Source: Rhyacichthys aspro (Eukaryota; Chordata; Actinopteri; Gobiiformes; Rhyacichthyidae). From it: a stretch of DNA of 64,000 nt. Position 1 is the stretch's first letter; each line of letters opens with the position of its first letter. The notes under the pieces are model-generated. The model was not told where the DNA came from. It worked only from the letters and a program-made list of their open reading frames with translations, and ran no database searches. Where the stretch lies: positions 33,637,438 through 33,701,437 of the forward strand of contig CM072159.1 of the NCBI GenBank assembly GCA_036850595.1. Reading direction: 5' to 3'. The position numbers were made by a program, and so were the translations under genes. This document shows positions 59,201 through 64,000 of the stretch, piece by piece.

Positions 59201-61282
59201 TTTAGCTGAATCACTGTGAATCACTGATATTTCATGGTGTAACCAGTGCTTTTGAGAAGGCCCTGGACCACTGACTGTTCCTCTACATTTCTTGGTTTTG
59301 CCTCAGAAACAGTATTTTTTAATGTCACCCACTAGTTTTCTATTGGATTAAGGTCCATGGATTGTTCTGGTCTCTCCATAAGCTCAGTCTCGTTCTGAAC
59401 CGAGATGCTGCTCTTACTGCTGCCTCCAAAAACAGAATTCAAGCTGAAGGTAAACAGTGGCGCATGATGTGGAGATGTTCCTCAGACTCTGGTGTTTATC
59501 TCACTTCAGGATCATGAACTCATCCAAACACTTGAAGAAGTTCAGTTGTCTTTTGTCGAAGAGAAAACGTCCTTGAAATGTGTTTGAACCAGACACTGAT
59601 CCAAACACAGCAGTGAGACTTGGTCCAGAACAAGACTGACCTTCATCCAACACAAAACCTGTGGGTGACATTAAACATGCTGTTTCTGGGGCAAAACCAA
59701 GAAATGCAGAACAGTGCAGTTCACAGGAGCCAGAAGCTTCTCAAAAGCACTGCTTATCCATGAAATATCAGTGATTCACAGAAAGATTCAGCTAAAGAGT
59801 TTCAGTTTATACAATAAGTGTTTGAGTTTTTAAAGAAAAATCCAGACACTGCTTATTTCTGAACAGCCTAATATTCACTTTTCTTCAGTTTCTTTAAAGG
59901 AATAACAAATCTGATTCTCTTTTTATTAATGATTTGATTTAGAACACTTTTCCCAATGATTTTGCGTTTATGAAATTAAAGGGCTTTAGCTTTAGTCACT
60001 TTTTTAAACCCACTGCTGTTATTTGTTCATATAAACTCTATGAAGACCTTCCTCTCTCTGGGTTGAACTCTTAAAGCGGCTTGGTGCAGATGTAAACACA
60101 GCGGTGCTGGTGTGTTTTGTGTGTCCAGAGGGAGGAGCTGACGGAGGTGATCCTGAAGCTGCTCGTCGCCTGGAGAGACCCTCTGTGGCACTTTCACCAA
60201 AGCATCACGCACCAGAACGACTTCAACCTGAGCTCCCACCGGGCTCTGGAGATCAGCGACATGGTGCACGAGCTGCGCAAAGGAGTGGAGAAGGTGGCCG
60301 AGAAGGTGCTCCTTAAACACTAAACACTTGTGGGTTATTGGAGTTAGAGCAGCCTCTGGAGCTGTGTGTTATACACTGACAGATGTAACCTGCCACAACA
60401 TTTACTCCTGTTGTTCCAGAGGTGCATGAATATGTTTATGATGTCGATCTTCTCCAAAGACTCTCACTGGGTGAAGGTCTGGTTGAGCTGAAGCTGAATA
60501 ATGATCCAGCAGTAATTATTCAATGGGAGGCTCTGGCCTGTTTGCTCAGTTAAATAATAAGTAATAGATGAGAACCTCTATTCAGGAACAGAAAACCTTG
60601 CTTGAAAAAGGAGCGCTCCCATTGGTCGACACTTGTCACATGACGTTCCAGGAAGTTTAATAGCTGCAGATAAAGTGTATTTTCAGCTGAATATGTCTTT
60701 TAACAGAGAAACAGCTGAAAAAAGAAAAGCATCAACAGAGAAAAGGGAGACAACGTAAAACACAGATAAATACTGTCAATTCAATCACGTAATGTTTAAC
60801 GAGGAGGAGATAATTGTCGTCCTGACGCTGAAGTCACAGCTAAGCTAACGCTAAACTCTAAACTTCAGTTTGGTCAAATGGATTAGTATTTTGGAGGAAA
60901 CACTGGTCTGGTTTTATTTTTTAATAAAATAGAAACAGGAGAGGTCCCTAGACTGATTTTGGAGGAGAGTCTGGGACAGGGACAAGAAAAGAACATCAGG
61001 GAGATTTAATGAAAACCTGGAAGTGATATTAACAGCGGGTGTTTTTTGTTCAATACACTGACCTTCTCTCGTATTGACTGGTCCCAGATGCAGACTTTGG
61101 GGATGATCGGGAACTACGTGAGTGGCCTGGTGTCTCCCGAGGCCCTGGTGCCTTCAGACAGCTCCGAGTGGCACCTCATGAAGAACTACGAGCTGCTCTA
61201 CTGCTTTAGACGCGACTCCAACAAAGTCCAGAACTACCTGAAGATCCTGAAGTGTCGGATCGTCCCGGAGTACGGCTGTTAG
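53269..61282 (+). CDS. prl2: Prolactin 2 (prolactin-family hormone), complete
   Basis: Five exons: 53269-53287, 56456-56643, 58590-58697, 60129-60305 and 61088-61282 (TAG). All join in phase to 228 aa. Exon phases, and the 108-nt third and 177-nt fourth exons, match the vertebrate prolactin layout. Residues 1-28/29 are a signal peptide (LCALLWVGLTPVGAG). The mature hormone should be a four-helix cytokine with six cysteines: C32-C39 (N-terminal loop, PICGGRPAGC), C87-C203 (NCHTSS with YCFRRDS) and C220-C228 (LKC...YGC). The N-terminal Cys pair, present in tetrapod prolactin and absent from the main teleost prolactin, together with the RIVPEYGC end, supports prolactin 2. It would be secreted and act on a class I cytokine receptor. 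The exon 4 donor (AAG|GTGCTC) is far from consensus, but it is the only in-frame choice and gives the expected length. Introns hold repeats and transposon-like elements. hspa14 lies tail to tail downstream. Confidence 0.93.
53978..54090 (+). mobile_element. Possible tRNA-derived SINE in prl2 intron 1
   Basis: A B-box-like GGGTTCAATTCC at 54029-54040 lies about 55 bp after a ggggcgcc stretch and is followed by a short A-rich tail. The A box is poor, so this is tentative. Confidence 0.35.
54400..54565. repeat. Short array (cggactcttcct) in prl2 intron 1
   Basis: About 12 units of 12-15 bp, pyrimidine-rich on the plus strand. Confidence 0.88.
54775..55812. repeat. 1.0-kb GC-rich 23-bp minisatellite in prl2 intron 1
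   Basis: Units read gctgtcctcctggtgctgcg plus ttc, with variants gtcgtcctgg and ctgacgctgcg. About 45 units; a few bases are irregular near 55000-55180. CpG density is much higher than in the neighbouring sequence. Open frames on both strands (for example 353 codons on the minus strand) arise because 23-bp units pass through all frames without stops. They are not considered genes. Confidence 0.92.
56683..58187. repeat. 1.5-kb minisatellite in prl2 intron 2 (aggtcacagcgccct)
   Basis: About 80 units of 18-19 bp, typically ctcaggtcacagcgccctc or gtaggtcacagcgccccct. It starts about 40 bp after the exon 2 donor. Nearly every unit contains AGGTCA. A longer block around 56907-57050 recurs 545 bp later (57452-57595). 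Confidence 0.92.
59144..59855. mobile_element. Foldback/MITE-like element with about 190-bp inverted arms in prl2 intron 3
   Basis: The left arm (about 59144-59345) and right arm (about 59650-59855) are imperfect inverted repeats. They share stretches such as tcactgatatttcatgg, agtgcttttgagaag, atttcttggttttgcc and taatgtcaccca. The 300-bp centre has no transposase-like frame. The family is unidentified. Confidence 0.75.
60605..60991 (+). repeat. Dispersed repeat, copy 2, in prl2 intron 4
   Basis: Direct repeat of 50875-51245 with few mismatches plus a small insertion (ggaggaaacactggtctg) near 60893. It shares upstream flank attcaggaacagaaaacctt without the MITE found in the other copy. Confidence 0.75.
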
Positions 61283-61358
61283 TCCCAGAGCCGTCCTGCA
61301 CGGACTGGGCTTTATGGACGAGGACGACTGTGATGTGTGAGAGATACTTGAATGTGTA

Positions 61359-61364
61359 AATAAA
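61359..61364 (+). terminator. Polyadenylation signal of prl2
   Basis: AATAAA lies 77 bp after the prl2 stop codon, followed by a T/G-containing stretch. This gives a short 3' UTR of about 100 nt. Confidence 0.7.
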
Positions 61365-61723
61365 GGTCATATATAAGTATGTACAGCACGTCTGCAATTA
61401 ATATATGAAACTTTTGAAAACATGGAGGCACTTGTGTCGATTATTTAACTCCAACAAGGGATAATTTATCAAAACGAGGACTTACTGGTGTCAGACACGT
61501 TTCTGAGACATATTGATAAAAATGTATTATCTGTGACCTGTTCTTAAAGGTCCATAACCTGATTATTTTACTGTTGCATTTAGTTGAATCTCCTAAAGTT
61601 TATTGTAACAGGAATCATCTGAAAGACCTTAACACGTGATCTAGTCTTTATAATGAAGGATTTTAATAGATGAGAATGATCAGTCCACAGCAGGATTTTG
61701 TCCAATCACAGCTCACTTCAGGT

Positions 61724-61865
61724 AAAAAGGAGCGCTCCCATTGGTCGACACTGATGTCAACAACGAAGGAACAAGGAAATAAACCAAGGAAATGGGTTAT
61801 TCTGTTGGAAATATGTCTTATTTTACAGAGAAACAGCTCAAAAAAGATAAAAATAGAGAAACAGC
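61724..61865 (+). repeat. Dispersed repeat, decayed copy 3
   Basis: Begins aaaaaggagcgctcccattg, as in copy 2, and retains the later cagagaaacagctcaaaaa segment, with the middle deleted or changed. It lies between prl2 and hspa14. Confidence 0.6.
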
Positions 61866-62283
61866 AGCAAATTCAATGTTTTAAAATGTAAGATATTCAA
61901 TAAACAAAATAAGAACATGTATAAATCAATATTAGCTATTTTCATGCGCAGCAATAAAGTGGCAAACCTAAAGCAGGTTTATGGAGGCGTTAAAACTGTG
62001 ATAAATATGATTCATGTGTAAAGCACCTAATGGAGCTGCTCAGGTCTCCTCCAAGAGTCAGGCAAAAAATTAAAATTCCCCCCAAAATACACAACCTGGA
62101 CTCATTTTATGCCATTTGCATCGACACAAAGTTATGCAGAAAAAAAACACACAAAAGTCCAGGCACCAGGATAAAAGAACGCAGTTTTACACTGATGAAG
62201 GTTAATGGTTTTATGTCATAAAAGTTTACATGTTGCTTTAATTATATTTGAAATACCTGTTTTTCTATAAAAGACCTTGAGCA

Positions 62284-62298
62284 CCACTAGAGGGCGCC
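62284..62298 (+). promoter_or_regulatory. CTCF-like core motif between prl2 and hspa14
   Basis: CCACTAGAGGGCGCC matches every defined position of the CTCF core. It sits between the convergent 3' ends of prl2 and hspa14. Binding is not shown. Confidence 0.45.
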
Positions 62299-62416
62299 GG
62301 CGCACCATAAAACCACTGCACTCGGGACATGGGAGCTCAGACTTTATTTAATGAAAATCACACATCATTTCTTTAAAGTTTTCAGACACGAACATGAACC
62401 CAGTCTGTGACATTAG

Positions 62417-62422
62417 TTTATT
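62417..62422 (-). terminator. Polyadenylation signal of hspa14
   Basis: AATAAA on the minus strand lies 34 bp after the hspa14 stop codon. Confidence 0.55.
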
Positions 62423-62455
62423 TCAAAATAAAAAAAAAAACGACAGAAAGCTGTT

Positions 62456-63091
62456 TTATGAAGCAGCAGCGATTGTGACGGCTTCTGATCGACCACTGCT
62501 CTGCTCCACACAGTTCACCAGGACCGAGCCGTCCCTGGAAACACAAGCACAGGTTATTACAGGGTTATTACAGGGTTATTACAGGGTTACCAGAGTTTAT
62601 CCCAGTTTAATCCCAGGTTAATCCCAGGTTAATCCCAGGTTTATCACAGTTTAATCCCAGGTTTATCCCAGGTTTATCCCAGTTTAATCCCAGGTTAATC
62701 CCAGGTTTATCACAGTTTAATCCCAGGTTAATCCCAGTTTAATCCCAGGTTCATCCCAGTTTAAGGCTAAGCCCCAGGAGGCAGTACCTTCTCATGGTGA
62801 TGACGGTGTCGATGTCGTGGTGTTGATCCTGAGGCGGCAGGTCTCTGAGGACGATCTGGAACAAACAGACGGATTATAAACCTGTCCCACTCTGAAGCTC
62901 GTAGAGTTAAAACCCTGCAGCCGGACCTTTGCGAGTCTCTCGGGTTCGTCTGGTCCCGGTTTGTGGTAGATCTCCAGACTCAGAGCAGAGACGTCTCCAG
63001 GTCCCTTCAGGACGTGGTGTCTCCGAGCGGGCAGCGGCGTCCCCGACGGCAGCAGGACGTTAAAGACCGTCGCACCGCAGTCGTCCACTTC
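62456..63091 (-). CDS. hspa14: Heat shock protein 70 family member 14, C-terminal exons only
   Basis: Three exons on the minus strand: 63091-62927, 62855-62788 and 62534-62456 (TAA). They encode the end of an Hsp70-type substrate-binding region: LPSGTPLPARRHHVL, SALSLEIYHKPG, IVLRDLPPQDQ, TVITMRRDGSVLVNC and EAVTIAAAS-stop. These line up with the vertebrate HSPA14 C terminus (PSGTPLPARRQHTL, MKRDGSLHVTC), which is the basis for the name. HSPA14 is a cytosolic Hsp70-like protein of the ribosome-associated complex. The 5' exons lie beyond the right edge of the window, past the 8-bp array. The donor after the first exon here is unusual (AAG|GTCCGG). Intron 2 contains a cccaggttaat array. Confidence 0.88.
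62548..62764. repeat. Tandem repeat (cccaggttaat/cccagtttaat) in the last hspa14 intron
   Basis: About 18 units of 10-12 bp between the last two hspa14 exons. Confidence 0.88.
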
Positions 63092-63341
63092 CTGCGACGA
63101 CAGAGACAGGGTTAGTACCTGCTTTACTCCAGGAGCGTTTCAGACACAAGCCTAGGTTTGTTTAGCAGATTTATTTTAACAGTGTGTGAAGTCAAAATTT
63201 AAGAAAAAAGAGACAGCACTTGTACTTGGGTTTTGATCAAATGTTTAATGTGTGGCATAAAGCTTTATTACACAATAAATATGTTAGTGTTTGGTCTTTC
63301 TTTAACACTCTTCCACATCCTGGTTACTCAAGGAATTTTAC

Positions 63342-64000
63342 ATCAAGCTTTCATTCATACATTCACACATTCATACATTCACACATTCATACATTCACAC
63401 ATTCATATATTCACACATTCAGACATTCATATATTCACATATTCATACATTCACATATTCATACATTCACACATTCATACATTCACATATTCATATATTC
63501 ACATATTCATACATTCACACATTCATATATTCACACATTCATATATTCACACATTCATATATTCACATATTCATATATTCATACATTCATACATTCACAC
63601 ATTCATATATTCACACATTCATATATTCACCCATTCACACATTCATACATTCATATATTCAGACATTCATACATTCACACATTCATACATTCACACATTC
63701 ATATATTCACATATTCATACATTCACACATTCACACATTCACATATTCATATATTCACATATTCATACATTCACACATTCACACATTCATACATTTACAC
63801 ATTCATATATTCACATATTCATACATTCACACATTCATACATTCATACATTCACACATTCACACATTCACACATTCATACATTCACACATTCATACATTC
63901 ATACATTTACACATTCATATATTCACATATTCATACATTCACACATTCATATATTCACATATTCATACATTCACACATTCATACATTCATACATTCACAC
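63342..64000. repeat. 8-bp array (attcacac/attcatac/attcatat)
   Basis: More than 80 units running past the right edge of the window, in an hspa14 intron. Confidence 0.92.

Noticed and set aside
59144..59855. Transposase gene in the foldback element
   Set aside because: No open frame of useful length or recognisable catalytic motif was found in the centre, so it is treated as non-autonomous.

Overview
This looks like fish nuclear DNA, probably a teleost and perhaps a percomorph. The genes have many small exons with GT/AG introns, polyadenylation signals, tRNA-derived SINEs and MITE-like elements. They include a prolactin-2-type hormone gene (prl2), the end of hspa14, fish-style C-type lectins and uromodulin/GP2-like ZP-domain genes. 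No bacterial, viral or CRISPR content was seen. An unusually large share of the window, including many introns, is minisatellite; most long open frames are stop-free tandem repeats.

Layout. (1) 1-35277 is a head-to-tail segmental duplication. Two nearly identical units (3492-20576 and 20577-35277) and part of a third (1-3491) each carry the 3' half of a minus-strand ZP gene, a plus-strand ZP-only paralogue, a two-domain C-type lectin gene on the minus strand and a motif-bearing spacer. (2) 35278-44948 is single copy and carries the eight 5' exons of the rightmost ZP gene. Only that gene (44948 down to 29940) is complete: 16 exons join in frame to 716 codons, with signal peptide, VWD-like, C8-like, EGF/TIL-like and ZP parts. 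Its left-hand copies (20481-13100, and 3396 running off the left edge) lack the 5' exons. (3) 45-53 kb is gene-poor, with several tandem repeats and a MITE. (4) 53269-61282 is a complete five-exon prl2 gene on the plus strand, with repeats in introns 1 and 2, a foldback element in intron 3 and a dispersed repeat in intron 4. (5) 62456-63091 holds the last three coding exons of hspa14 on the minus strand, tail to tail with prl2. A further 8-bp array fills the right edge.

How the parts relate. The ZP and lectin genes encode predicted secreted proteins that have been amplified together. The units differ mainly in minisatellite length and in a few clustered patches inside exons, a pattern that suggests gene conversion or diversification. 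One lectin copy is broken by a 7-bp insertion in its leader. Two of the arrays begin exactly at splice donors of the ZP gene, and one appears to have grown from the donor itself, so its units carry decoy 5' splice sites and often a CACGTG E-box.

Limits. Exon boundaries were derived by hand from splice signals, reading phase and comparison of paralogues. No alignment, transcript or database search was run. Array sizes and copy numbers may be affected by genome assembly.
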